A DNA stretch of 64,000 nucleotides from Rufibacter hautae. GTDB taxonomy: Bacteria > Bacteroidota > Bacteroidia > Cytophagales > Hymenobacteraceae. Location: NCBI RefSeq assembly GCF_008271695.1, contig NZ_VKKY01000001.1, positions 1,854,589 through 1,918,588 of the forward strand. Reading direction: 5' to 3'. Made by a program: the position numbers and the translations under genes. The first letter of the stretch is position 1, and each line of letters opens with the position of its first letter. The notes below the pieces were generated by a model. That model was not told where the DNA came from. It ran no database searches and worked only from the letters and a program-made list of their open reading frames with translations. Positions 23,906-31,648 of the stretch are shown piece by piece.

Positions 23906-25348
23906 TTACTGATGGTGGTATAGGGCTTTCTTTTTCCGGTAAATCCGCATGTAGACCTGCCCTTTCTTCACCTCATGGATAACCACCCAATGGTGCCTTA
24001 ACTCGGCCAGTTCATAGTCATTGAAGCCGTTGAACACATTGGAGTAGAAGATGTAGGTCTGCCGGGTGAGGTCCTTGGCCGGGAACCGCCGGAAGTCATG
24101 GGTGAGGTCAGTATCTGCGGGGGCGGCCAGGTTAGGGAAATCGCTGCCTACCTCCTGCCACGGAATCTGCTGTTCATCCAGGTAGGTGATCATCTGGCGG
24201 CGGAGGTCAAAGTACGGCAAGTGGGCCAGCGTGGCATCCCAGCCTTTGGCCACTCGCTCGGGGTACACCCAGAAGTGCCCGCTGACCAGGCTCGCGGCCA
24301 GAATCAGGTACACCGTAAGCCCTACCCGCCGCGTCAGCACGTGGTCCAGCAGATGGACGGCCAGCAGCCCAAGCAAGACATAGACCACCAGCCAGTACCG
24401 GTGCCCGATGGGATTGGTAAACCACACCAGTACCGCAATCAAGGTCATTAAGGGGACCAGCAACAGAATGAGCAATTCCTTGGTGTCTTGGGAAAACTCG
24501 TTCCGTATCCGCCAGAGCAAAATAAGTCCCGTAAGCCACAGACCCACCCGCCCGAAATCAATCAATCGCCAATTGATCAGAAACAGATTGCGGGCAAATT
24601 CCTGGGCGCTGACAATGCCCGCATACGTGCTCCAGTCTGAGGAAGGCGCGTACCCCACCCACCCGAAATGCCGGTAATGCAGCCACAGCCAGAGAAGCAG
24701 CAGCAAACCCGCGGGCACGTACGGCAGAAGCATTTTGCCCACCATCTGTAAAGCCAGTTTGCCGTTATCCTGCCAAAGCAGCAGCAGATGCGTGAGGAAC
24801 ACCGCCACCAGCATAATCTGGCTTCGGGGGGTGTGGATGGCCATGAACGCCAGTGCCACGGCAAGGAGCATAGGCCTATGCTGTAACATGGCGTTGAGGC
24901 ACACCAGGTAGAAAAACAGCAGCACGATGTCTGGGGCCACCTGTGCGCTTTGGGCCAGCAGCGTTGGGTCCAGAAAGATGAGGAGCATGCCCAGGAACAC
25001 CCAGGGAGTAGGCAGGAACCGCCGGACTAGCAGATACACCTGCCATACAATGCCCAGCAGGAAAGGCAGCATGAGGAAGTGGCTCACCGACACGGTTTTC
25101 CCGAAGAGATGCCAGCCCGCCGCCAAATACATCCCGAAGAGCGGCGGATAGCCCGCCAGCTGCTCCGGCACAAACAAGGTGGTGAACTGGGTCTGATAGT
25201 ACCACTGCCCGTATTTAGAGGCCAGCAGAATACTGTCCCAGAAGAAGCCATTATCCTGCACATACCACGTGAGCCACGCCATGAGCCCCGCAAAGGGAAG
25301 CACCACGGGCAGCGCCTGCCGAACCGATGAAGCAAAAGGCGTTCTCAA
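23906..25348 (-). CDS. GT39/PMT-like polytopic membrane protein
   Basis: 480 residues with ten or more membrane helices. The first loop after helix 1 contains DNGFFWDSILLASKYGQWYY, with acidic residues in the position of the catalytic Asp of GT-C glycosyltransferases, and the topology resembles ArnT/GT39 enzymes that move sugars from lipid carriers. The C-terminal ~110 residues are a soluble domain (WQEVGSDFPNLAAPAD). The frame is closed upstream by a stop seven codons before the proposed TTG start at 25348; an internal ATG at 25282 would remove part of helix 1. Donor and acceptor unknown. Confidence 0.65.
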   Translation of the reverse strand: MRTPFASSVRQALPVVLPFAGLMAWLTWYVQDNGFFWDSILLASKYGQWYYQTQFTTLFVPEQLAGYPPLFGMYLAAGWHLFGKTVSVSHFLMLPFLLGIVWQVYLLVRRFLPTPWVFLGMLLIFLDPTLLAQSAQVAPDIVLLFFYLVCLNAMLQHRPMLLAVALAFMAIHTPRSQIMLVAVFLTHLLLLWQDNGKLALQMVGKMLLPYVPAGLLLLLWLWLHYRHFGWVGYAPSSDWSTYAGIVSAQEFARNLFLINWRLIDFGRVGLWLTGLILLWRIRNEFSQDTKELLILLLVPLMTLIAVLVWFTNPIGHRYWLVVYVLLGLLAVHLLDHVLTRRVGLTVYLILAASLVSGHFWVYPERVAKGWDATLAHLPYFDLRRQMITYLDEQQIPWQEVGSDFPNLAAPADTDLTHDFRRFPAKDLTRQTYIFYSNVFNGFNDYELAELRHHWVVIHEVKKGQVYMRIYRKKKALYHHQ

Positions 25349-25464
25349 GCAGTTTCTGGATGCGTTTTAGGGTGACGGATTTATAGTACAGTGTCTGCAA
25401 AGAACAACAATTGCCCCAGAAAAACCACTCGTAGCCTAGGGTAATCTTCAAGGTCCGAAGCCAG

Positions 25465-25500
25465 ATTTCAGCCTGTTTTCAGAAAAGGAGCTTCAAACGG
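25465..25500. repeat. Dispersed palindrome copy
   Basis: TTTCAGCCTGTTTTCAGAAAA then GGAGCTTCAAACGG, 10 bases beyond the crtD stop codon. Confidence 0.75.
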
Positions 25501-25510
25501 AAATCCTGCC

Positions 25511-26998
25511 TCAGGCCTGCACCTCAGCGCTCGTCACTGGCACCAAATCGGCCGCTATCTTGGCGGATAACAGACACAGCGGAATGCCGCCACCCGGGTG
25601 AACGCTGCCGCCTACAAAATACAGGCCTTTGAGTTTATTGGTGAAATTGGGGTGCCGCAGGAAAGCCGCCATCCTATTGTTGGAGGAACTGCCGTACAAG
25701 GCACCGGCAAAAGAAGAGGTATCGGCTTCAATGCCGCGGGGGTCCCAGACCTTCTCCACCGTGATCAGCGCTTCCAAGTCCACACCCAAAGCTTGGCTTA
25801 TTTTTCTGATTACCTGCTGCCGCGTCTGCTGGATGAGTTCTTCCCAGTTTTGGCCGGCATTGTGCGGCACGTTCACCATCACAAACCAGTTCTCGTGCCC
25901 GGCGGGCGCGTCTTCTGGGGTGTATTTGGAGGTGATGTTCACGTACACCGTGGGGTCCTCGGCAATGGTGCCTATCTGGAAGATGTGTGCGAACTCCTGC
26001 TGGTAGTCCTGGCTGAAGAAGATGTTGTGCAGGTCCAGCTCGGGAAAGGTGCGCGAGATGCCCCAGTAATAAATGAGCGCCGAGCTGCTGCGCGGTTGCC
26101 GCAAGGTTCTCTCGGGGGCCGGTTGCTGGGGCAGCAGCTTGCGATAGGTAGGCACTACATCCATGTTGCTGACTACTACCTCGGCGGCATACGTTCCCTG
26201 CGCCGTGCGCACGCCGGAGGCTCGACTTCCTTGGGTGATGATTTCTGTTACAGGCTCTTTGTACCTGAACTGCACGCCCAACTCCTCCCCCAGCTTCACC
26301 AGGCTCTCCGCAATAGCGTAGATGCCGCCCTGCGGGTAAAATGCGCCTATGTTGAATTCCAGGTGCGGAATGAGGTTCAGGGTGCCGGGGGCTTGGTAAG
26401 GGTCAGAGCCGTTGTAGGTGGCGTAGCGGTCTAAGAGCTGCACCAGCCGTGGGTCTGAGAAGGCGCGGGCGTTGGCCGCGTGCATGGTGGTGGTCAAGCC
26501 CAACTCGGGCAAGGCTGGCAGCGTCTTCAGCACATCGGGGCTGAGGTAGGTGTCCAGCTTGTGCAGCGATTTGTGCAGGAACGTATTGGCGGTGGCGTGG
26601 TACAGGCGGGCCACTTTCTCCAGGTGTCGGTGCAGTTGCTTTTGCGGGATGCCCAATTTGGTTTCCACCTCGCGGGCGAAATCATCGGCGGCGGCATGGG
26701 CGGTGAGGCGCGTGCCGTCGGGCCAGAAGTACTGTGTGACAATGGGCAGGCGCTGGTAGTTGAAGTAGTCTTTGGGATTGCGGTTGGCCAGCGTGAAAAG
26801 CTCATCCACCAGGTGCGGCAGCGTGAACAGCGAGGGACCAGCATCAAACCGGTAGCCACCCGGTAAGGTGAACTGCGTCATTTTTCCCCCGAAGGAGGCG
26901 TTGGTTTCCAGCACCGTCACGGCGTACCCTTTCACCGCCAGCCTGATAGCCGCCGCGATGCCACCGATGCCCGAACCAATTACTACTGCTTTTGCCAT
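25511..26998 (-). CDS. crtD: CrtD-type carotenoid 3,4-desaturase (phytoene desaturase family)
   Basis: 495 residues, an FAD-dependent amine-oxidase-fold enzyme. The N-terminal dinucleotide-binding motif is VVIGSGIGGIAAAIRLA, followed by the E of VLETNASFGGKM; the family's C-terminal FAD signature is GLYFVGGSVHPGGGIPLCL. The stretches RFDAGPSLFTLPHLVDELF, PKDYFNYQRL and YATYNGSDPYQAPGTLN are, from memory, characteristic of the Bacteroidota CrtD branch (3,4-desaturation of hydroxycarotenoids on the way to myxol or flexixanthin-type pigments) rather than of CrtI. No other crt gene is in the window except perhaps the SRPBCC gene upstream. Membrane-associated. Confidence 0.8.
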   Translation of the reverse strand: MAKAVVIGSGIGGIAAAIRLAVKGYAVTVLETNASFGGKMTQFTLPGGYRFDAGPSLFTLPHLVDELFTLANRNPKDYFNYQRLPIVTQYFWPDGTRLTAHAAADDFAREVETKLGIPQKQLHRHLEKVARLYHATANTFLHKSLHKLDTYLSPDVLKTLPALPELGLTTTMHAANARAFSDPRLVQLLDRYATYNGSDPYQAPGTLNLIPHLEFNIGAFYPQGGIYAIAESLVKLGEELGVQFRYKEPVTEIITQGSRASGVRTAQGTYAAEVVVSNMDVVPTYRKLLPQQPAPERTLRQPRSSSALIYYWGISRTFPELDLHNIFFSQDYQQEFAHIFQIGTIAEDPTVYVNITSKYTPEDAPAGHENWFVMVNVPHNAGQNWEELIQQTRQQVIRKISQALGVDLEALITVEKVWDPRGIEADTSSFAGALYGSSSNNRMAAFLRHPNFTNKLKGLYFVGGSVHPGGGIPLCLLSAKIAADLVPVTSAEVQA

Positions 26999-27085
26999 AT
27001 CGCCAATCTACGCAGTTTCGCGCTTTTTCCAGACCATAACCTGTTCCACGGGTAAAAGTTTGGAGGAATCTCCTCGTACTTGATG

Positions 27086-27124
27086 CTGTTTTAAGTTTGT
27101 TTTGCTGAAAACGGCCCTGAAACC
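27086..27124. repeat. Dispersed palindrome copy
   Basis: TGTTTTAAGTTTGTTTTGCT then GAAAACGGCCCTGAAACC, 3 bases beyond the SRPBCC gene stop. Confidence 0.75.
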
Positions 27125-27127
27125 CTC

Positions 27128-27571
27128 CTACCCCACTTTCCCGAAGAACCGGCGGTACACCGGTCCTCTCATGGAGAACTGCGCATATAGGACGGGGTAA
27201 ACCAGCGCATCCAGCAAACGGGAGCCGGTGCTAAACTCAATCTGCTCATGGATGATGCTGTGCCCTTTTTCCTGGGTGATGAGGTGCCGGTGCCGCCAGA
27301 AAGTCAAGGGAGCGGGCAGTTCCTGGCCCTCGTCTACAAACCAGCTTTCGCGTTCATTTTCCTCCCGCTCGGTGATGAGGCTGGTCCAGCGGCGTCGGAT
27401 GGGGCCGGCCTGCAGTTCTATTTCTACCCTATCGCCGGGGTAACTTCCATCAAAGCGTAAAATTTTTAGCGAGGGGAATGGGGGTGAAAGGGCCCTGAAC
27501 AGGTCTACTGTAAAACCTTCTAGAATAGCCCGGTGGTTCTGGGCTACCTTGAACTGGAGATGGAGTTTCAT
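27128..27571 (-). CDS. SRPBCC superfamily protein
   Basis: 147 residues from ATG 27571 (MKLHLQFKVAQNH); the frame runs 22 codons further upstream without features. The pattern of a helix-grip fold is visible: an N-terminal strand, FTVDLFRALSPP, PGDRVEIEL, a central set of strands (WFVDEGQELPAPLTFWRHRH) and a long C-terminal helix (FSTGSRLLDALVYPVLYAQF). Such proteins bind hydrophobic ligands. It lies 129 bases upstream of crtD on the same strand; related SRPBCC genes appear beside carotenoid genes in this phylum, so a role in pigment handling is possible but unproven. Confidence 0.7.
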   Translation of the reverse strand: MKLHLQFKVAQNHRAILEGFTVDLFRALSPPFPSLKILRFDGSYPGDRVEIELQAGPIRRRWTSLITEREENERESWFVDEGQELPAPLTFWRHRHLITQEKGHSIIHEQIEFSTGSRLLDALVYPVLYAQFSMRGPVYRRFFGKVG

Positions 27572-27683
27572 GCCGGCAAGTTGGGTACAGTTATCTAACC
27601 TGTTCCCTGCGGCAATGTTCCGGTAGAAGGGCCGCAAAGAAGGAAAGCGTTTGTTAAAGTAAGCATCAACCTATAAAAAGAAA

Positions 27684-28358
27684 ATGAGAATTGCGCTTCT
27701 GGTGATCGTGACGATGATAGTGGTAGGACTGGGCAGCTGTAACCATTCCAGGAACATGTACACGAGCCCTGCTTTTGCGACGGCGGCCAAACACCATAAA
27801 ACCATCGCTATTCTGCCCTTCGATGTGCAGGTGGGCCTGCGCCCGAGCCAGATGCGGAAAATGACCCCTGAGCAGCTGTACGCCCTGGAACTGCAGCACG
27901 GCAGAGCGGTGCAGAGTGCGTTTCAGATCCATTTTCTGCAAAAGGTGAACAAAGACGGCGAGAAGATAGCTGTGCAGGACGTGAACCAAACCAATGCCAT
28001 CCTGAAGGAGCACGACATCCAGCCGGAGGAAATCCCCAACTATCTGCCCTCTGAATTGGCCCAGATGCTGGGTGTGGATGCGGTGATGGTAGGTTCCCTC
28101 ACCACCGAGAAGCCCGTCTCTACTGCCGTAGCCGCGGCGGTCGCGATCTACACGTTCCTCTATACGCCTTACGTGGGCAGTGCCGGCCCTACCAACTCCG
28201 GCAACACCATGATGAAGATCTACGACGGCGCCTCCGGTGACCTGCTCTGGAGCTATGACAAGACCCTTTCCAGAGGCATCGGTAGCGATACCCACAACAT
28301 CATCAAGGCCATTACGCGCAAAGCCACCAGGCAAAATCCTTACGTCAAGATGAAGTAG
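27684..28358 (+). CDS. CsgG/LpoB-like lipoprotein, tandem paralogue 1
   Basis: 224 residues; lipobox VGLGSC (Cys19) followed by NHSRN, without the acidic surface-export run, so probably facing the periplasm. The core reads like the CsgG/LpoB/TolB-N fold: HKTIAILPFDVQVGLRPSQM near residue 38 and LGVDAVMVGSLTTEKP near 130, where LGVD-VxGS is typical. Near the C-terminus comes a NTMMKIYDGASGDLLWSYDK strand pair. The next gene is its homologue. Family membership is by fold pattern only; function unknown. Confidence 0.6.
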   Translation: MRIALLVIVTMIVVGLGSCNHSRNMYTSPAFATAAKHHKTIAILPFDVQVGLRPSQMRKMTPEQLYALELQHGRAVQSAFQIHFLQKVNKDGEKIAVQDVNQTNAILKEHDIQPEEIPNYLPSELAQMLGVDAVMVGSLTTEKPVSTAVAAAVAIYTFLYTPYVGSAGPTNSGNTMMKIYDGASGDLLWSYDKTLSRGIGSDTHNIIKAITRKATRQNPYVKMK

Positions 28359-28475
28359 TCCACACAGTGATGCCTTTTGGGAAAGGTCATGCCTAATACA
28401 TAGAGTAATTGCAATATAGTTTCATAACTCATCCTAAAAACAAGTATTAACCCTTCATTCTAAAACTCAGTTATC

Positions 28476-29129
28476 ATGAAATCAACTTCATTGTTATTTG
28501 TCCTGTTGGCCCTGCTGGTAAGCTTGAGCGCCACTGCCCAAACCAAGGAAATCTACACCAACCCGGCGTTTGCCAGCCTTACCAAATCGCACAAGATGGT
28601 GGCTATCCTGCCTTTTGAGACCAGCATTGGCTTGCGTCCGAACCAGATGAAAAACATGACCCCTGAGCAGATCAAGGAGATGGAAGTCAAGGAAGGTTTG
28701 GCCGTGCAGAGCGCCCTGCAGACCTATTTCCTGAAAGTGAGCAGCAAAGACGACTACACCATCGCTTTCCAGGATGCGGCCACCACCAATGCCATCCTGC
28801 TCAAAAACAACATCACCCCGGCCAATATCAAAACCTTCACGCCAGGTGAGTTGTCCAAAGTACTAGGTGTGGACGGCGTGATCACCGGTACCTTCAGCAC
28901 CGACAAGCCCATGTCTGACGGCGCGGCCCTGGCCATGTCTTTGGCGGTAGGTTTCTCCGGCGCTACCAACTCAGGCAAAACCGCCATCAACATCTATGAC
29001 GGCGCCTCCGGCGATCTGCTCTGGAAATACGAGAAAAGTCTGTCGCGCAGCTTGGGTAGCGATACCAACTCCATCATCACTACCATCATGCGCAAAGCCT
29101 CTAAGAAGTTTCCGTACACCAAAAGCTAA
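28476..29129 (+). CDS. CsgG/LpoB-like exported protein, tandem paralogue 2
   Basis: 217 residues, colinear with the preceding gene (NPAFASLTKSHKMVAILPFE, LRPNQMKNMTPEQIKEME, YDGASGDLLWKYEKSLSR). It has an ordinary signal peptide (ending LSATAQT) instead of a lipobox, so the mature protein is soluble in the periplasm or secreted. The pair, one anchored and one free, spaced by 117 bases, suggests two forms of the same module or a hetero-oligomer. A strong terminator follows. Confidence 0.65.
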   Translation: MKSTSLLFVLLALLVSLSATAQTKEIYTNPAFASLTKSHKMVAILPFETSIGLRPNQMKNMTPEQIKEMEVKEGLAVQSALQTYFLKVSSKDDYTIAFQDAATTNAILLKNNITPANIKTFTPGELSKVLGVDGVITGTFSTDKPMSDGAALAMSLAVGFSGATNSGKTAINIYDGASGDLLWKYEKSLSRSLGSDTNSIITTIMRKASKKFPYTKS

Positions 29130-29162
29130 TTTGCAGGTATAAGCTTTTTTAAAAAAAGGTTG

Positions 29163-29200
29163 GCATCGCCCCCTGATACAAGGTTATCAGGGGGCGATGC
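29163..29200 (+). terminator. Hairpin after the CsgG-like pair
   Basis: Perfect 16-bp stem (29163-29178 with 29185-29200), CCCCC/GGGGG core, six-base loop. The T-run after it is weak (TGTTT) and a dispersed palindrome follows at once. Confidence 0.75.
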
Positions 29201-29201
29201 T

Positions 29202-29236
29202 GTTTAAGGGCTGTTTCTCTAAAAATATGCTTAGAA
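29202..29236. repeat. Dispersed palindrome copy
   Basis: GTTTAAGGGCTGTTTCTCT then AAAAATATGCTTAGAA, directly after the hairpin. Confidence 0.7.
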
Positions 29237-29379
29237 TCTCACGGAAGAAACCATGTCCCTGCAGGTGAATTCTGTAAATAGTGGTATGTTAAATCTTTTT
29301 AGTAATATTACTAGCCTGCTGCTGCAGCAAAAGGCACTGTATCATAATTATTGGTCAAGATTTAATTATACATTCTTAC

Positions 29380-30009
29380 ATGAAAAAGATTTTACTTCTC
29401 TTGGTAGTGGTGGTGCTTTGTGCCGGCGGGTATTGGTTCTACAATCGGGCAAAAACCGGTCCGGAGGCATCCATTGTAGAAATTAGGGCGGCCCTGGAAG
29501 CCAAAGACATGGAAAAGCTGCAGAAGTACGTAGACTTTAAGCGCACCTCCAGCAGTATTGTAGAGCAAAGCCAGAACATGGCCGTTGATTTATTACCAGA
29601 AGAGCTGCAGGGAGCGGCCAATCTGCTCAGAAAAGGATTAAAAGCGAAAAAGCAACTCACCTCGGCTGTGCGCAGCCAACTCATCCAGAGCTTGGAGACA
29701 GTGTCTGGGCAGAAGGTGCCCGAAGTAGCCGATGTGATCAAGCTGCTGCCGGTAGGGCGCCTGATCAACGAGAAGATGCTACCTAAATTGGAGTTTGAAG
29801 GTGTGGACCACATTGACCGCCAGGATTCCATCGCGCTGGTAGGCCTGAAAGTAAGGCCCCAGAACGGCAATGAGTCTCTGGTGCTGGAACTGCGCATGCT
29901 CCAGAAAGAGGATTACTGGCAGGTGGTGGGCGTCAATAACTTCGGGGAGGTGCTGCCCCAGTTGATCTCCATCGGGAAGAAGAACAAAGACCAGGCAACG
30001 CAGGAGTAA
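29380..30009 (+). CDS. DUF2939-like membrane-anchored protein
   Basis: 209 residues. One N-terminal membrane anchor (residues 4-22, ILLLLVVVVLCAGGYWFYN), then a domain beginning ASIVEIRAALEAKDMEKLQK with YVDFKRTSSSIVEQ, which resembles DUF2939 (helix, then Y-V-D-F). The second half is beta-rich (SIALVGLKVRPQNG, VLELRMLQKEDYWQVVGVNN) like proteins of the NTF2-like type. Function unknown; periplasmic side likely. Monocistronic. Confidence 0.6.
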   Translation: MKKILLLLVVVVLCAGGYWFYNRAKTGPEASIVEIRAALEAKDMEKLQKYVDFKRTSSSIVEQSQNMAVDLLPEELQGAANLLRKGLKAKKQLTSAVRSQLIQSLETVSGQKVPEVADVIKLLPVGRLINEKMLPKLEFEGVDHIDRQDSIALVGLKVRPQNGNESLVLELRMLQKEDYWQVVGVNNFGEVLPQLISIGKKNKDQATQE

Positions 30010-30010
30010 G

Positions 30011-30045
30011 CTTTAGGGCCGTTTCCCTGAAAACAGGCTCTAAAC
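30011..30045. repeat. Dispersed palindrome copy
   Basis: CTTTAGGGCCGTTTCCCTGA then AAACAGGCTCTAAAC, starting 2 bases after the DUF2939-like stop and running into a terminator stem. Confidence 0.8.
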
Positions 30046-30084
30046 AAAGGGGATATTCTCTTTAAGGGAATATCCCCTTTGTTT
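30042..30084. terminator. Bidirectional terminator
   Basis: Perfect 17-bp stem AAACAAAGGGGATATTC (30042-30058) with 30068-30084. It lies between convergent genes and overlaps the end of a dispersed palindrome. Confidence 0.9.
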
Positions 30085-30112
30085 TAGGTGTGCAGCGCCA
30101 GAATGGTTTACC

Positions 30113-30364
30113 CTAAACGTTAGCGGTTCTTATTTTCTGTCTTCTACCGATAAGTATGTAGAGAAGAGCTCCCAAAAATGGGATAAAGATGACCGCTACC
30201 AACCAAATCAGCTTCTCTATGCTGTTCGCGAATCTACCTGTGAGCAAGTCTATGAGCGCCCATATCCATAATATCCCCGGAATACCTACTAAAATCAGGA
30301 GTATAATAAATTCAGGGAAGCCAAGGTTGCCCATGAATACTAAGATGGTGTTTCCCATGTTCAT
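30113..30364 (-). CDS. PLDc_N-type small membrane protein
   Basis: 83 residues (80-83 depending on which of two close ATGs is used). Two membrane helices: FPEFIILLILVGIPGILWIW, ending in the family's WALIDLL, and KLIWLVAVIFIPFLGALLYI followed by LIGRRQK. This is the stand-alone phospholipase-D N-terminal (PLDc_N) helical hairpin. The catalytic HKD domain is absent, as usual for such short members. Function unknown. Confidence 0.8.
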   Translation of the reverse strand: MNMGNTILVFMGNLGFPEFIILLILVGIPGILWIWALIDLLTGRFANSIEKLIWLVAVIFIPFLGALLYILIGRRQKIRTANV

Positions 30365-30414
30365 GAAGGTTTATTTAATCTGAAAAAGGGTTTTGTTGGT
30401 TCTTAGAAAGTTGC

Positions 30415-30795
30415 TTACTCCTCATAAAAGAACTCCATGGTGTATGCATGGTACTCTGGTTGGGTGATTCCATCCACATAAACCAAATTATGCGCTTGCG
30501 TGTACTTCTTTCTGTAAGCTTCGTCTATTGAAAGGTTCATCTGGGCATCGGTCAGTGGTTTAGCCGTTACTGGGATAGTCCTGTCTCCGAACTTCAATTG
30601 CCCCACCCCTTGCTCTGTAAAGGCTGTGAACCAGCTTCTGTTACTTTTTGACCAACTTCTGGCAAACACCTTGCCGCCTACTTCTACCATCCAGATCTCT
30701 AGAAACTTGTGGCCGTCTTTTCCACCCTTCACCCTTACCAAAGTATGCAATGCCAGATAATCTATAAATTCCTGAGGAAAGAAATAATTCGTCAC
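30415..30795 (-). CDS. DUF2255 family protein
   Basis: 126 residues. Segments KFLEIWMVEVGGKVFARSW, RSWFTAFTEQGVGQLKFGDR and DEAYRKKYTQ match the DUF2255 pattern (a small flavin-reductase-like barrel: W-V-V-V, R-S-x-x-G-x-x-WY, then AYRxKY). Biochemical role not known. It lies 50 bases upstream of the PLDc_N gene on the same strand. Confidence 0.75.
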   Translation of the reverse strand: MTNYFFPQEFIDYLALHTLVRVKGGKDGHKFLEIWMVEVGGKVFARSWSKSNRSWFTAFTEQGVGQLKFGDRTIPVTAKPLTDAQMNLSIDEAYRKKYTQAHNLVYVDGITQPEYHAYTMEFFYEE

Positions 30796-30999
30796 TTAAT
30801 CTAAGGCTTAAATAATGGAAAATACTTAAGGGAAATAGGCCTACCCAAATGGGTGAATTCTTTTATTTATGGTCTAAATAGCTACCCAAAATAAGTAGAG
30901 ATGCGTTGCCTATTGAAATTGTAGGCCTTTATCCAACCCTGCTTACTTGTGTAAAATATTCAAGTAAAGTATAGAATACAAAGGATAGTAACTCATGAT

Positions 31000-31449
31000 T
31001 TATTTAACATGAATGCTATTGGGTAAGAAGAAAACAGTAATATCACTGGCACTTTCTCGGCTGAATTTCTCTATGTTCTTGTTCTTCAAAAACAGAGTTC
31101 CTACCCATGCTATTCCCTCACTGTTTGTCATTTCAAATTTATAATGGTCTTCATGTTTAAAACATGAGCTTACCAGGAATTCTGTTTGGTTGCCATTGAT
31201 GTCTTCCACTAATTTGCCGGTACCATCACTAAGTACCTGTATGTAGATATTGATTTTTGCACGATCTGTTCGTAAGCTTTGATCTGAATTGAATTTTTCA
31301 GAGTAGACGTGGGTGAAATAATATCTGGTGATAAAGTTTGAAACCTGCTTTGTATCTGGGTCTACGTTATAAGTATAGGTGCCGCGTTGTGCAAATGAAG
31401 CAAAGCTTATACCTACAATAATTAGAATAGTTAGGAGTATTCGTTTCAT
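31000..31449 (-). CDS. Exported protein of unknown function
   Basis: 149 residues from ATG 31449 (MKRILLTILIIVGISFASFA signal peptide); an upstream in-frame TTG would only add three residues. The mature part is beta-rich and hydrophilic (RGTYTYNVDPDTKQVSNFI, KINIYIQVLSDGTGKLVE). I recognise no family. The gene and its flanks (about 30800-31560) are distinctly more AT-rich than the neighbours, which suggests later acquisition or relaxed constraint. Confidence 0.55.
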   Translation of the reverse strand: MKRILLTILIIVGISFASFAQRGTYTYNVDPDTKQVSNFITRYYFTHVYSEKFNSDQSLRTDRAKINIYIQVLSDGTGKLVEDINGNQTEFLVSSCFKHEDHYKFEMTNSEGIAWVGTLFLKNKNIEKFSRESASDITVFFLPNSIHVK

Positions 31450-31571
31450 AATATTCAATAACTAATATATGTTTTTCAATTTACTAAATAGACAAGTATT
31501 TCCTTAATATTCTTATAATCTAATATATAGTACTCTTATTGACAAGTAGGTTGCCCAACTAAAAACACAAA

Positions 31572-31606
31572 AGATTACCCTAGATATCTGGCATCTAGGG
31601 TAATCT
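31572..31606 (-). terminator. Terminator of the SNF2 helicase gene
   Basis: Perfect 14-bp stem AGATTACCCTAGAT (31572-31585) with 31593-31606. On the minus strand it is followed by TTTTGTGTTTTT. It lies 43 bases past the SNF2 stop. Confidence 0.8.
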
Positions 31607-31613
31607 GTAATCA

Positions 31614-31648
31614 TTTCTGGTCTTTTTTGAAAAACAGCCTCTAAACGC
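31614..31648. repeat. Dispersed palindrome copy
   Basis: TTTCTGGTCTTTTTTGAAAA then ACAGCCTCTAAACGC. It ends at the base next to the SNF2 stop codon, between gene and terminator. Confidence 0.75.

Noticed and set aside
25598-26434. Long open frame (278 codons) antisense to crtD
   Set aside because: Complementary-strand artefact of GC-rich coding sequence; the sense frame is an unambiguous flavoenzyme.
27666-28334. Open frame (222 codons) antisense to the CsgG-like lipoprotein gene
   Set aside because: No start context or recognisable protein features; the sense frame has a homologue in tandem, which the antisense frame does not explain.
29253-29486. Overlapping 77-codon frame upstream of the DUF2939-like gene
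   Set aside because: Runs through AT-rich intergenic sequence and then out of frame over the anchored protein's start; no protein features.
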